Positions 20,360 to 29,499 of a stretch of 64,000 bases of DNA are shown here, piece after piece (position 1 is the stretch's first letter; every line of letters starts with the position of its first letter). Position numbers and translations under genes: made by a program. The DNA is from Verrucomicrobiota bacterium (GTDB taxonomy: Bacteria; Verrucomicrobiota; Lentisphaeria; JABSQK01; JAJFLO01): NCBI GenBank assembly GCA_021772675.1, contig JAJFLO010000257.1, positions 1 through 64,000 on the forward strand, read 5' to 3'. The notes beneath the pieces were generated by a model, which worked only from the letters and a program-made list of their open reading frames with translations, ran no database searches and was not told the origin of the DNA.

Positions 20360-23203
20360 ATGCATGATAACACAATAAAAACGTCCCATAGCGGGAGCAA
20401 ATCGCTAGCATCTATACATCCCCTTACTGAATCTGAGAAATATAAAATCTTGAAGGTATGGAATGATACAGACCGAAAATTTAATAATGATGGCTGGTTA
20501 CATAATCAATTTGAAATGCAGGCAGAGTCTCATCCAGATAATGTTGCGATAATATTCAAGAATCAGCAACTTTCCTGCAAACAACTCAATTATAGAGCTA
20601 ACCGCCTATCTCATTTTTTAATCCACAAAGGAGTTAAGGCAAATGTCCCGGTTAGCATCTGCCTGGATCGCTCAATAGAAATGATCGTTGGCATATTGGG
20701 CATAATGAAAGCAGGAGGTGCCTATGTGCCAATTGATCCGGAAGATCCAATTGATCGAATTAATTTCATGGTTAATGAAAGTGGCGCAAATTTATTACTC
20801 ACAACAGAAAGGTTCCTAAAGAAACTACAGGTCAATAGTGAAATCATACTCATAGACAAGGAAATTGAGAATGGAAATAATAACAATCCATCAGTAAACA
20901 TTTCCAAGCATAATGCCGCTTATATGTTATACACATCTGGATCAACAGGTAGACCCAAACTCGCCATAAATACACATGGAGGCATTCTCAATCGAATATT
21001 ATGGATGCAGGAAACTTTCCACTTATCAGAAATCGATAAGATACTCCAAACAGCACCTTATACCTTTGATGTTTCGGTAGGGGAATTTTTTTGGCCACTT
21101 TTGACCGGCGCGACTTTGGTAGTAGCTGAACCCAACGCTCATAAAGATCCGGTATATATTGCAAATATTATCCAATCGCACAAAATAACCATTATACAAT
21201 TTGTTCCCGCAATGTTGGAATTATTTTTATCCGACATTGATAAAGATAAATGTCGAAGTTTAAGGTATATCATTTGTGGCGGAGAAACACTCACAAAAAC
21301 ATTACACGATCATTTCTTTTCCATATTATCTACCGAGTTATATAATTCATATGGCCCAACCGAAGCTGCAATCGCTGTAACTTATTTTCGTTGTGACAAA
21401 AATAGGCCAATTGAAACCGTGGGAGTATCCATTGGTCGCCCGATTGCAAATACAAAAATTTATATTCTAAATTCCCATCTAGACCTTCTTCCGGAGGGTG
21501 TTCCGGGAGAGCTCTATATCGGTGGTGTACAAGTAGGATTAGGTTATCATAATCAGCCTAAATTGACTAAGGAAAAGTTCATCCCAAACCCATTTGACAG
21601 TGCTCATGATTCGCGATTATACCGCACTGGAGATTTAGCTAAATGGCAGCCAGATGGCAATATAGAATTTCTTGGCCGAATAGATCACCAGGTAAAAATC
21701 CGAGGGTTTCGAATCGAATTGGGGGAAATTGAATCAACACTCTCGGAGCACCCGTCAATAAGACAGGCGATCGTATTAGCTCGTAAGAATAAGGAGAAAA
21801 ACCAATTCCTCAGTGGGTATATTGTTTTTGAAGAAAGGAGGCCGCTAGGGATTTTTGAAATCCGCAGCTATCTTGAGCAATTCCTGCCAGACTATATGAT
21901 TCCGGCAAACTTTATATACCTTGAAAAATTTCCGCTTACTCCAAATGGTAAAATCGACCGCAAAAGATTGCTGGAGATTAACAATGTTGAAATGGGACTT
22001 GATTACCAAGCTCCTCAAACAAACTTACAAAGACGTTTATGTGAGATTTGGAAAAATATTCTCCCTGCAAACCGAATCGGTGTTAATGATAATTTTTTTG
22101 TCCTTGGTGGACACTCGCTGTTAGTGCCTGAACTCATCAGGCAAATCTCAGATGAAATTGGCGTAAAGATTTCCTTTGCATCTATGTATGAAAATATGAC
22201 AATTGCGGAATTAGCAAGAGAGATTAAATTAATAAAAAAAACATCCCCAAATGAGATAGAAAGCAATCATATGAATGATTCTCGATCATTAGAAAATATA
22301 TTAACTTTACAATCTGGAAACTCGAATTACTTTTCGCCCATTTTTTTCCTTCATCCACCTATTGGATCTATAGGGTATCTTATAAATTTGGTTAAACATT
22401 TAAATCCAGATCAGCCATGTTTCGGAATACAATCACCGGCATTCAATGGCGTTAGCGAACCTTTTGATGACATGGGAAAAATGGTAACGAGTTACTTAAA
22501 GGGGGTTAGATCTGTTCAGCCAGATGGGTCTTTTATGTTTATCGGCCACTCAAGCGGAGCATTCATTGCCTATGAAATGGCATTACAATTTCAAAACGAA
22601 GGGTTAAAAGTACCACTATTTGTTACTATCGATGAACCAGCACCCAGTTTTGGAGAACAAACTGAAAACCCACTCATGGAGCTATTTAAACAAGAAAATC
22701 TCGGTGACAGTCCTGAGGCACTTTATTTTACTGCATGGGCAGTTGGACTAGCTCACAGCAAAGAATTGCCATTTTCATTGAATCAATTATGCGAAGTAGC
22801 AAAGGCTGAGAGATATGATCTAGTTACTAATTTCCTTAAAACCGCTGGCTTTATTCCCGAAAATGCTAATAATAAAATGGTTGATATGATTTTAAAAATG
22901 TATGCAAATCACAGTACTGCAGAAGAAAATTACAGAAAATCGCTTCGAAATGAATCAACTAAGCTAAAATATAAAGGTCATTCAGTATTGATTCGCTGTA
23001 CTGAAGATACAACTTATGAAGGATTCGGAATTACTGAAGCGGCAGATACTTCAGAATGTGCGGGTTGGGACGAGTTTTGTGAAGGGCCAATTGATGTTAT
23101 CGGTGTACCGGGGGCAAATCATATTACAATGATTATTGAGCCTTATGTAAAAATCATGGCAGAGAAACTACAGCCTTATCTGGACAGATTCGCAAAAAAA
23201 TAG
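20360..23203 (+). CDS. NRPS-like A-PCP-TE enzyme without condensation domain
   Basis: A 947-residue enzyme. The adenylation domain (about 50-540) has YTSGSTGRPKLA, YGPTEAAIA, YRTGDLAKW, KIRGFRIELGEIE and NGKIDRK. The PCP carries Ser586 in LGGHSLL; the type I thioesterase has Ser731 in GHSSG and a late His in PGANHITMI. Asp237 in FDVSV is kept, so an alpha-amino acid substrate is expected. My hand-read pocket code is DVGQIGSIAK, near the ornithine code DVGEIGSIDK but lacking two acidic residues, so the substrate is open. The N-terminus (PLTESEKYKILKVWNDTDR) is the usual linker between a condensation and an adenylation domain, though none is encoded upstream. It may transfer an amino acid to, or release, the PKS product. 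Confidence 0.9.
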   Translation: MHDNTIKTSHSGSKSLASIHPLTESEKYKILKVWNDTDRKFNNDGWLHNQFEMQAESHPDNVAIIFKNQQLSCKQLNYRANRLSHFLIHKGVKANVPVSICLDRSIEMIVGILGIMKAGGAYVPIDPEDPIDRINFMVNESGANLLLTTERFLKKLQVNSEIILIDKEIENGNNNNPSVNISKHNAAYMLYTSGSTGRPKLAINTHGGILNRILWMQETFHLSEIDKILQTAPYTFDVSVGEFFWPLLTGATLVVAEPNAHKDPVYIANIIQSHKITIIQFVPAMLELFLSDIDKDKCRSLRYIICGGETLTKTLHDHFFSILSTELYNSYGPTEAAIAVTYFRCDKNRPIETVGVSIGRPIANTKIYILNSHLDLLPEGVPGELYIGGVQVGLGYHNQPKLTKEKFIPNPFDSAHDSRLYRTGDLAKWQPDGNIEFLGRIDHQVKIRGFRIELGEIESTLSEHPSIRQAIVLARKNKEKNQFLSGYIVFEERRPLGIFEIRSYLEQFLPDYMIPANFIYLEKFPLTPNGKIDRKRLLEINNVEMGLDYQAPQTNLQRRLCEIWKNILPANRIGVNDNFFVLGGHSLLVPELIRQISDEIGVKISFASMYENMTIAELAREIKLIKKTSPNEIESNHMNDSRSLENILTLQSGNSNYFSPIFFLHPPIGSIGYLINLVKHLNPDQPCFGIQSPAFNGVSEPFDDMGKMVTSYLKGVRSVQPDGSFMFIGHSSGAFIAYEMALQFQNEGLKVPLFVTIDEPAPSFGEQTENPLMELFKQENLGDSPEALYFTAWAVGLAHSKELPFSLNQLCEVAKAERYDLVTNFLKTAGFIPENANNKMVDMILKMYANHSTAEENYRKSLRNESTKLKYKGHSVLIRCTEDTTYEGFGITEAADTSECAGWDEFCEGPIDVIGVPGANHITMIIEPYVKIMAEKLQPYLDRFAKK

Positions 23204-23215
23204 TCGCAACCGTCG

Positions 23216-24475
23216 TCAACTATTCGATACTGTAATTTCCTTAAATACCAAATCCTGAAGAAGTTTTCCTTCATTCTTTTTTGACAGTGCTTGAATTGGA
23301 TCTACGGGAAGAAAAATTCGAAATATAACGCCTTCCTGTTCATTCTTCTCTGCGACCTCAATCCTGCCGCCATGATTATGCACTATAACGAATACATTAA
23401 CCAGGTTTACACCAAACTCTTGAGAGTCTTTACTTCTTATGAATAATGGATCAAAAATTGATCCCAATGAATCCGAAGGTATCCCGGGTCCATCATCACT
23501 TATTTCAATAATAACAGCTTCAACGCCATTATATTGATGCTCGCATTTTGCAAGCGATATACGTACATGACTATTTTCAGGTAAATTAATTAATTCATCT
23601 TTCAAAAGTAAGGTAAAAAGCTTCGCTAGCTTATCTGAATCACCGGAAATGGTTGGTAGTCCCTCCTCTACAGTGTGCTCAATTTTTATACGATTTTCGT
23701 CAAATTCTCGGGTCATATTCAAACTGACGTTGTTGACAATGTCTGCAAGGTTTATTTGTTTATCGATGTCTAACGCTGTCGGCTTCAATACAAGGTCCAA
23801 ATGCTGTATTAACAAATTTATTTTGTTAACGTAACTTTGAGCTGTTGCGTATAATTCTACCCAATATTTCGAATTCTTAAGATTTTCAATATCGACATTT
23901 TCCGCTTTTAGTTTTTCAGGTGTTAAATCCAGAAATGTTTTAATTGGAACCAGAGCATTCCGTATATGATGATTTAATCCGGCGAGAAAATTACTCAAAC
24001 TAACTATTTTTTCATTGTTCAGCGTTGTATGCAATAACGAAATTTTTTCATATAAAATGCGATCTTTTTCACGCTGGATTATAGCAAATTCTAACCCTTT
24101 TTTTAATATTATTTCCAGGTCTTTTATATCCCAGGGCTTGGTTATATAATGATAAATTGAACCTTTATTTACGGCATCAATCGCTGTATTCAAATCTGAA
24201 TAAGCAGTTACTAAAATTCGCTGAACTTTCGGTTCTAATTTCGCTACTTTCTCTAATAGATCTACCCCTTTATCACCAGGCATGCGCTGATCACACATTA
24301 GTATTCCAATGATGTCCTTATTTTCTTGAAAAATTCTGAACCCTTCTTTTGCATTGGGTGCAGTGAATATTCGAAATTTTTGTTGAAAAGTCCTATTGAA
24401 ATACTTCAAGGAATTTATTTCATCATCTACATATAAGATTGCAAATCGTTTATAATCAAAAGAAGTGGCCATCAT
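23216..24475 (-). CDS. PhcR-like receiver-histidine kinase
   Basis: A 419-residue protein; the tandem ATGs at 24475 and 24472 are equivalent, with GGGGA upstream. The receiver (8-125) has LYVDDE, Asp62 in MCDQRMPGDKG and ITKPWD. The C-terminal kinase has His169/His170 in LNHHIRNAL as the H-box, and ATPase motifs EISDDGPGIP and FGVNLVNVFVIVHNHGG. A receiver followed by a histidine kinase as the output is the PhcR layout. The gene is convergent with the NRPS-like gene, 12 bp apart, and is the intact counterpart of the degenerate paralog at 4438-5661 on the other side of the cluster. Confidence 0.87.
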   Translation of the reverse strand: MMATSFDYKRFAILYVDDEINSLKYFNRTFQQKFRIFTAPNAKEGFRIFQENKDIIGILMCDQRMPGDKGVDLLEKVAKLEPKVQRILVTAYSDLNTAIDAVNKGSIYHYITKPWDIKDLEIILKKGLEFAIIQREKDRILYEKISLLHTTLNNEKIVSLSNFLAGLNHHIRNALVPIKTFLDLTPEKLKAENVDIENLKNSKYWVELYATAQSYVNKINLLIQHLDLVLKPTALDIDKQINLADIVNNVSLNMTREFDENRIKIEHTVEEGLPTISGDSDKLAKLFTLLLKDELINLPENSHVRISLAKCEHQYNGVEAVIIEISDDGPGIPSDSLGSIFDPLFIRSKDSQEFGVNLVNVFVIVHNHGGRIEVAEKNEQEGVIFRIFLPVDPIQALSKKNEGKLLQDLVFKEITVSNS

Positions 24476-24946
24476 CTACATTCCCCAGCTAATGCGTTGA
24501 TATTCTAAAAGTAAAATTTAAACTTCAATTCTTTAAAAATGGAGATATTTTATGTTGTATAAAAAACATTGCGTTGCTCTAACATAAATTTCAATAGCGC
24601 AACTATAATTGACTTTATACTGCAAGCAGTAAGTTTTTCGACATTCGTTATTCATTTCAGGCAATAATTTTACAGAAACCTGTAGAGACCCTGATGGCTG
24701 TCGGTATAGTTACAAATTTTCTGGTTTCAAACTTTGATTATGGTTTTAGGGTATACTATAATATTACGAGAGATTATTGTGACCAATTTGTGCACTGGCC
24801 ATGAATAAATCAACCCTTCCAGGAAAAGTGATTTAACCTTAAAACGCCATTAATTTTAGAGCGTTTCTTTGGCACCTGTAGCTATTTATAGTTGAGGTGT
24901 GCTGAATATATTTTTTAGAACCACGATTTATTTACTAGGGAAAACT
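24476..24946. other. Intergenic region between divergent receiver-kinases
   Basis: No gene was found in 471 bp; the longest ATG frame is under 15 codons. It contains the promoter described at 24734-24762, and should also contain the start signals for the minus-strand gene at 24475. Confidence 0.55.
24734..24762 (+). promoter_or_regulatory. Sigma-70-type promoter
   Basis: TTGATT at 24734-24739 and a perfect TATAAT at 24757-24762 are separated by 17 bp. It points at the receiver-kinase gene beginning at 24947, leaving a leader of about 175 bases. Confidence 0.6.
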
Positions 24947-26122
24947 ATGGTTCATGCTGAAATACAGCCAAGGATTCTTGTCATTGATGATGAATTGGGA
25001 GTACTTAAAAGTTTAAGATTCCTGATGATTGAGTATAACTATGATGTTTATACGGCCCAGACCATTTCAAAGGGTTTATCAATCTTTTCCGATTCGAAAC
25101 CGAATGTAGTCATCTTGGATCTGAAATTACGGGGTGAAAGTGGTATTGAGGGATTAAAAAAAATACGGGAACTAGATAAAACTATTCCTGTAATATTACT
25201 CACTGGATATGGCTCTCTGGAAACAGCTCAGGAAGCCATTCGCTATGGGGCAAATGAGTATTTGAGTAAACCCTTTATTCCAAATGATCTCATGCATCTC
25301 ATAGACCAGTATATAAGTCGTAATAATCAAAACCAGCCAAACATTGATTCATTCAAAAAACTCAAATTAATTAATAATGAATTAGCTGACGAAGTGGAAC
25401 AAAGTAAATATATGGCGGAATTGGGTCAGCTATCAGCAGAATATGCTCATGATTTATCAAACCCCCTGACAAGCACAATTGGATGTGTCGAATTCCTTAA
25501 AAAAATTATTATTGAATCAGAAGCAGAACTTGGTAATAAATTCAACAAAGCTGAAGAATATATCAATATAATAAGCAGGAATACAAAACGGTGCTACGAT
25601 TTATCAAAACGGTGGTTAGATTATTCAAAACGGAATATATTTGAACGTTATCCGTTGGAGATAAAGGAAGTTTTAGAAGACATTATAAACGAAATTCACA
25701 TTAAAAATAGGGTTAGTTTACTTAAGGACCATAACATTGAAATAATCAGCTCCAGCGAACCAAACATTATTTTGGGCGATAAATTACAGCTTTTTCGCGC
25801 AATTTTTAACCTTGTATTAAACGCAGTCCAAGCCCTTTCCAAAAAAGATGGTACTATTACAATCTCCTGTAAGCGAATTAAAAGGCAGGTCGAAATTAGA
25901 ATCGTTGACAATGGATGCGGAATCCATCCTAAATACCTTCACCGTATATTTGATCTTTACTATACCTCAAAAACTTCACACGAATTTAAAGGCACGGGAC
26001 TTGGACTTCCCATAACGAAAAAGATTGTCAAAGAACACAATGGAACGATTAGCGTTTTAAGTGAATTGGGCAAAGGAACTGAATTTAAAATAAATCTGCC
26101 TTTGTATTGCTCAGAAGACTAA
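24947..26122 (+). CDS. Receiver-histidine kinase
   Basis: A 391-residue protein from the ATG at 24947, preceded by AGGG at a 6-base spacing; a GTG at 24899 would add 16 residues with a poor site. The receiver (about 8-125) has VIDDE, Asp58 in VVILDLKLRGESG, and SKPF. The kinase has His168 in YAHDLSNPLTSTIG and ATPase motifs VDNGCGIH and GTGLGLPITKKIV. There is no membrane segment, so it is a soluble receiver-controlled kinase. The receiver has the LTGYGS type beta-4 region of NtrC-like regulators. No partner regulator is adjacent; the amino-acid symporter follows on the same strand after about 240 bp. Confidence 0.87.
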   Translation: MVHAEIQPRILVIDDELGVLKSLRFLMIEYNYDVYTAQTISKGLSIFSDSKPNVVILDLKLRGESGIEGLKKIRELDKTIPVILLTGYGSLETAQEAIRYGANEYLSKPFIPNDLMHLIDQYISRNNQNQPNIDSFKKLKLINNELADEVEQSKYMAELGQLSAEYAHDLSNPLTSTIGCVEFLKKIIIESEAELGNKFNKAEEYINIISRNTKRCYDLSKRWLDYSKRNIFERYPLEIKEVLEDIINEIHIKNRVSLLKDHNIEIISSSEPNIILGDKLQLFRAIFNLVLNAVQALSKKDGTITISCKRIKRQVEIRIVDNGCGIHPKYLHRIFDLYYTSKTSHEFKGTGLGLPITKKIVKEHNGTISVLSELGKGTEFKINLPLYCSED

Positions 26123-26364
26123 GCAACAGCTAGCTAAATGAAATCATAGAATACTAAAATCTTCCTCTACTGCCCAATTCATTCATTGTCGAAATTTAAG
26201 TACTATTTACTTACCAAGGGACGATTATACTCAAACCTCATTATAATCCTTATAGATTAATATATAATTCCTTATACGCTCAATTTCATTTTGTGATATT
26301 CGATTGAAAACCCATTTTGGCAAATTAATTTGGTGCTTTAATACATACAATGATAGGGACAACA

Positions 26365-28020
26365 ATGAATTATGAAATACTTATGCCAAAAAGAATATCT
26401 TTCTTAATTGTTTTATGCACTTTATTACTAACCGGGTGGCTGTTTAGTCAAGAACACGATGGCACTGTTGATGTTGGTCGAGACCATCTTGTGGATGAAT
26501 CAATTGAAGAGATTCAGACAAAAGCGGTCCAAGCATCAGATGAATTGGTGACAACCAAAGATCATTCAGCATCAGACAATATACAGGATAAAACAAACAT
26601 TTTTTTTGGCATTTTGGTCGGAAAAATGGCACCAGTTCTATTCTATCCAGTCCCTATTGCACCAACTATAAAAATGCCCTTTCTCCTAGTTATTATGGTA
26701 ATGGGTGGATTATTTTTCACCTTTAGATACCGATTCATCAATCTTCGCTTATTTCGCCATAGTATTGATGTGATACGAGGAAAATTCGACAATCCGGATG
26801 ATGTTGGTGAAGTCAGCCATTTTCAAGCACTTACATCCGCATTGGCAGCAACGGTTGGATTGGGCAATATTGCGGGGGTTGCTGTTGCCATCTCAATAGG
26901 AGGACCTGGTGCTGTTTTTTGGATGTGGATTGTCGCATTTTTCGGCATGAGTATGAAATTTTCATCTTGCGCCCTTGCCCAATTATATCGAAAAGTCGAT
27001 AAAGATGGTCAGGTTTTAGGTGGGCCTATGGTTTATTTAGAGCAAGGTATTGCTGAACGATTTCCGCACTTGCCAGTATTGGGAAAGCTACTTGGCGGAC
27101 TCTTCGCCTTTTTAACAATTTGGGCGTCATTTGGTGGAGGAAATTTATTTCAGGCGAATCAAACATATAAACTTTTATCTTGGCAATTCCCCGTTCTAGA
27201 GAATTATAAAATTGTTATAGGAATAGTGTTTGCATTCCTCGTAGGTATTGTGATCATTGGCGGAATAAAACGTATTGGTGAAGTCACCTGCAAATTGGTG
27301 CCGATAATGTGTTTATTATATTGCGGTGTCTGCATGTCAATTATCCTCTCTCATATCACTGATGTCATACCTTTATTAAAGAGTATTGTTAAGCAGGCAA
27401 TATTTCCTGAGGCAGCGTTTGGCGGCTTTGCTGGTGTTTTATTTCAAGGGATTAAGCGGGCATCATTTTCAAATGAGGCAGGGCTCGGTTCAGCCGCAAT
27501 TGCCCATTCCGCAGCTAGGACAAATGAACCAATTCGTGAGGGTGTGGTCGCAATGATTGGTCCATTCATCGATACGCATGTGGTATGTACAATGACAGCA
27601 TTGTCAATTTTGATAACCGGAGCACATTTGGATCCCGAACTGGCAGGCGAAGGTGTTCAAATCACAGCCAAGGCATTTAGCTCTCTGGGGACGTTTATGC
27701 CTGTACTGTTGTCCGTCGCTGTTGCAATTTTTGCTTATTCTACCGCAATTTCCTGGAGCTACTACGGTGAGAGAAGTACGGTTTATTTATTTGGGAAAAA
27801 AGTCGTCCCAATTTATCGACTTATGTACGTTCTCATTATCGTCATTGGTCCATTCTTAAGCTTGGAAAATGTTATTAATTTTGCGGATTTGATGCTTCTA
27901 AGCATGGCATTTCCCAACGTAATTGGCATGATTATCATTTCAGGGAAAATAAAAAAAATGACTGATGATTATGTCAATCGATTGAAATCTGGCGAAATAC
28001 AGCCTTCAAGTCAACAGTGA
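26365..28020 (+). CDS. Sodium:alanine/amino-acid symporter (AGCS family)
   Basis: A 551-residue transporter from the ATG at 26365, with AGGGA five bases upstream; an ATG at 26350 is less likely. An N-terminal hydrophobic segment and about 70 polar residues precede the AGCS core. The core shows the family stretches ALAATVGLGNIAGVAVAIS, GPGAVFWMWIVAFFGMSMKF, KDGQVLGGPMVYLEQGI, SFSNEAGLGSAAIAHSAART and AISWSYYGERSTVYLFGKK. These carriers import alanine, glycine or related amino acids with sodium. The extended N-terminus is longer than in well-studied members and may be a cleaved or anchored extracytoplasmic region. Confidence 0.92.
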   Translation: MNYEILMPKRISFLIVLCTLLLTGWLFSQEHDGTVDVGRDHLVDESIEEIQTKAVQASDELVTTKDHSASDNIQDKTNIFFGILVGKMAPVLFYPVPIAPTIKMPFLLVIMVMGGLFFTFRYRFINLRLFRHSIDVIRGKFDNPDDVGEVSHFQALTSALAATVGLGNIAGVAVAISIGGPGAVFWMWIVAFFGMSMKFSSCALAQLYRKVDKDGQVLGGPMVYLEQGIAERFPHLPVLGKLLGGLFAFLTIWASFGGGNLFQANQTYKLLSWQFPVLENYKIVIGIVFAFLVGIVIIGGIKRIGEVTCKLVPIMCLLYCGVCMSIILSHITDVIPLLKSIVKQAIFPEAAFGGFAGVLFQGIKRASFSNEAGLGSAAIAHSAARTNEPIREGVVAMIGPFIDTHVVCTMTALSILITGAHLDPELAGEGVQITAKAFSSLGTFMPVLLSVAVAIFAYSTAISWSYYGERSTVYLFGKKVVPIYRLMYVLIIVIGPFLSLENVINFADLMLLSMAFPNVIGMIIISGKIKKMTDDYVNRLKSGEIQPSSQQ

Positions 28021-28191
28021 AAATTTTATCAAATGTGATCTCTTAAGTTATTGGTATTATTCTTGCTAGTACATTGTGGCAGGGCAAGATTAAGTCGTTT
28101 TGGAATCCGTGTTTTCTTATCAAGTAAGACAATGAGATTAATCCCAAAAGCTCAAAATATTGAAATTCAAAATCTACAAATTCCCTAAGAT

Positions 28192-29433
28192 ATGGATAGA
28201 AAATCAAATATAGATAGTAAGAATCTTGAAATTTTGCTCGTCGAAGACGATTTAATTTATGCTGAAATGATATTGGAGGTGTTGGATAAATCTCGAGATG
28301 AAGAGATTTTGACCAACCATGTTAGTTCGTTAAAATCAGCCCAAGATTTTTTGAATAAAAACAAGGTCGCCGCAATTCTCTTAGATTTAACACTGCCGGA
28401 TTCTGACGGGTTAAATACATTTTATCGAATTGACGCAATCGCAAATGAGATGCCCCTCATCGTCTTAACAGGAATGGATGATGAGCAAATGGCTATAGAA
28501 GCAGTTCAGGCCGGCGCACAGGATTATCTCGTTAAAAACCAATTAAATTATAATTCTTTATTTCGTTCAATTCGATACTCTATAGAACGAAAACAAATTC
28601 AAGAGGATTTGCGTATTGCCAAAATCCAGACTGAAAAAGCAAACATTGCACTTTTAGAAAAAAACGAGCTATTGAAAAAATCAATTGAAGAAACAAAACG
28701 TATGGCCGCGGCTGCTCAAATCGCGAGTGCTGCAAAAAGCGAATTTTTGGACAATATTAGTGATGAACTCAGAACTCCCCTAACTGCTATCATTGGTTTT
28801 TGCGAATTATTGTTAGAAGAGTCATCAGCCTTAAACGAGGATATTTTTAACCCTGACCTAAAACACATCCATAGTGAAAGCAAAAAATTATTAGAGCTTA
28901 TAAATCGCATAATCGATTTTTCCAAAATCGAACATGGAAGTATCGAAATTGAATTAAGAGAAATTGACATTAAAGAATTAATCCAAGAAGCCATTTTAGC
29001 AATTAGGCATCTTGACGACACGATTAATAGCAATATCGAATTAAAATTCCAAGGCACAGTCGGTCTAGTCGTATTGGATGCAGTCAAAGTAAAAAATTTG
29101 TTAATCAATTTGTTATCTAATGCATGTAAATTCACAAACGATGGCAAAATTTCATTAACAACCTTCCTTTCTGAAAACGATGAAACCAAGTGGATTAATT
29201 TCGAAATTAGCGATACCGGAATTGGCCTAAGTAAAGAAAAATTAAATGATATATTTCAATCATTCAAACAATGCACTGATTTGTCCTCACATCGCTATCA
29301 AGGAATTGGTCTGGGACTTTCAATAAGTCAAATTTACTGCCAGATGATGGGGGGGAAGATTCAAGTTACAAACGAAGAGGGCAATGGTGCAATATTCACT
29401 GTAAAAATACCTTTAGATTTAGATGGGTATTAA
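28192..29433 (+). CDS. Receiver-kinase with Asp in place of phosphoacceptor His
   Basis: A 413-residue protein. The receiver (12-130) has LLVEDD, Asp65 in ILLDLTLPDSDG and LVKNQ. A coiled coil (ALLEKNELLKKSIEETKRMA) leads into a HisKA/ATPase unit with ISDTGIGLS and GIGLGLSIS. The H-box reads NISDELRTPLTAIIGF: codon 191 (28762-28764) is GAT where family members have CAT or CAC for His. All else in the kinase looks conserved. It may therefore lack autophosphorylation in cis. The hybrid kinase at 29500 follows on the same strand after 66 bp and could be its partner. Confidence 0.87.
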   Translation: MDRKSNIDSKNLEILLVEDDLIYAEMILEVLDKSRDEEILTNHVSSLKSAQDFLNKNKVAAILLDLTLPDSDGLNTFYRIDAIANEMPLIVLTGMDDEQMAIEAVQAGAQDYLVKNQLNYNSLFRSIRYSIERKQIQEDLRIAKIQTEKANIALLEKNELLKKSIEETKRMAAAAQIASAAKSEFLDNISDELRTPLTAIIGFCELLLEESSALNEDIFNPDLKHIHSESKKLLELINRIIDFSKIEHGSIEIELREIDIKELIQEAILAIRHLDDTINSNIELKFQGTVGLVVLDAVKVKNLLINLLSNACKFTNDGKISLTTFLSENDETKWINFEISDTGIGLSKEKLNDIFQSFKQCTDLSSHRYQGIGLGLSISQIYCQMMGGKIQVTNEEGNGAIFTVKIPLDLDGY

Positions 29434-29499
29434 TATCAACGATAGCGTTGTTCTTTTTTTCACATGAAGGGGATGATGTAATATCTAAAAGTCATTTAC

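Noticed and set aside
20360-23203. RalA-like furanone or atromentin-type synthetase (also A-PCP-TE)
   Set aside because: Those enzymes activate aryl-pyruvates and lack the Asp that binds the amino group; here Asp237 is present in FDVSV. The architectural match and the Phc connection remain interesting, but the chemistry should differ.
24899-24946. GTG start for the receiver-kinase at 24947
   Set aside because: The extra 16 residues are not receiver-like, and the ATG at 24947 has a well-spaced AGGG.
28716-29189. 157-codon antisense frame within the receiver-kinase gene
   Set aside because: Shadow of the kinase frame, no start signal and no recognisable domain.
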